15,418 bases of DNA from CAZKYP01 sp964556885 (GTDB lineage Bacteria > Planctomycetota > Phycisphaerae > Sedimentisphaerales > Anaerobacaceae). How positions within the stretch are numbered: the stretch's first letter is position 1; each line of letters opens with the position of its first letter. Location of the stretch: the NCBI GenBank assembly GCA_964556885.1, contig CAZKYP010000068.1:1-15418 (forward strand), in the 5' to 3' direction. The translations under genes and the position numbers were made by a program. Shown one piece after another: positions 15,340 to 15,418 of this stretch. The notes beneath the pieces were generated by a model, which was not told the DNA's origin, made no database searches, and saw only the letters and a list, made by a program, of their open reading frames with translations.

Positions 15340-15418
15340 ATGAAAAAACATAGAACTCATCCCAAAACTTGTTTTGTGACGAGATTGAGCGAAAATTTCG
15401 TGGTCAAGGCCGGAGGTG
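15340..15418 (+). CDS. Possible start of a gene cut by the window edge
   Basis: An ATG 12 bp after the UPF0158 stop opens a frame that stays open for 26 codons to the end of the window. The product begins MKKHRTHPKTCFVTRLSENF. There is no clear ribosome site and I do not recognise the sequence. The DNA contains two short palindromic pieces (15363-15376 and around 15390-15401), so it could instead be a non-coding or repeat element. Confidence 0.25.
   Translation, partial: MKKHRTHPKTCFVTRLSENFVVKAGG

Overview
The window looks like chromosome from a free-living Gram-negative-type bacterium, most probably a planctomycete of the Phycisphaerae type. That assignment is an inference. It rests on moderate GC in genes with very AT-rich spacers, several starts without a clear Shine-Dalgarno site, an ECF sigma/anti-sigma pair whose anti-sigma lacks zinc ligands, and two large PilX-type proteins of a style I associate with that group. 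There is no rRNA, tRNA, CRISPR array, insertion sequence or phage gene. Most genes are housekeeping.

Layout. Positions 1-1670 (minus) hold an ECF sigma factor and a membrane anti-sigma factor that overlap by 4 bp. A near-perfect RpoE-type promoter lies just upstream, suggesting autoregulation. A long AT-rich gap follows. At 2289-2603 (plus) is a small single-domain PilZ protein (c-di-GMP receptor), followed by a strong intrinsic terminator. At 2901-4461 (plus) are lipB and lipA, the two enzymes that make protein-bound lipoate.

At 4537-8261 (plus) is the most distinctive part. Two paralogous PilX-like proteins have near-identical N-terminal membrane anchors but diverged, probably beta-helical, ectodomains. 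Each has its own sigma-70-like promoter, and the two promoters resemble each other. A 70-residue secreted acidic peptide with two copies of an SE(D/E)DPNDPGPE motif follows, and an intrinsic terminator closes the region. I read it as a duplicated cell-surface module of unknown function.

At 8553-11018 (plus) is the ATP-dependent protease Lon. Converging on it is a minus-strand run of four genes (14677 down to 11046): an AmrS-type radical SAM enzyme, pdxB (vitamin B6 synthesis), folP (dihydropteroate synthase) and a zinc-ribbon Nudix hydrolase. Short gaps or overlaps suggest one operon, driven by a promoter near 14718-14746. Divergent from it is a UPF0158-family gene (14857-15327). The last ~80 bases carry an open reading frame cut by the window edge.

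No complete, clearly novel multi-gene system is visible. The candidates worth follow-up are the duplicated PilX-like/secreted-peptide module and the self-regulated ECF switch.
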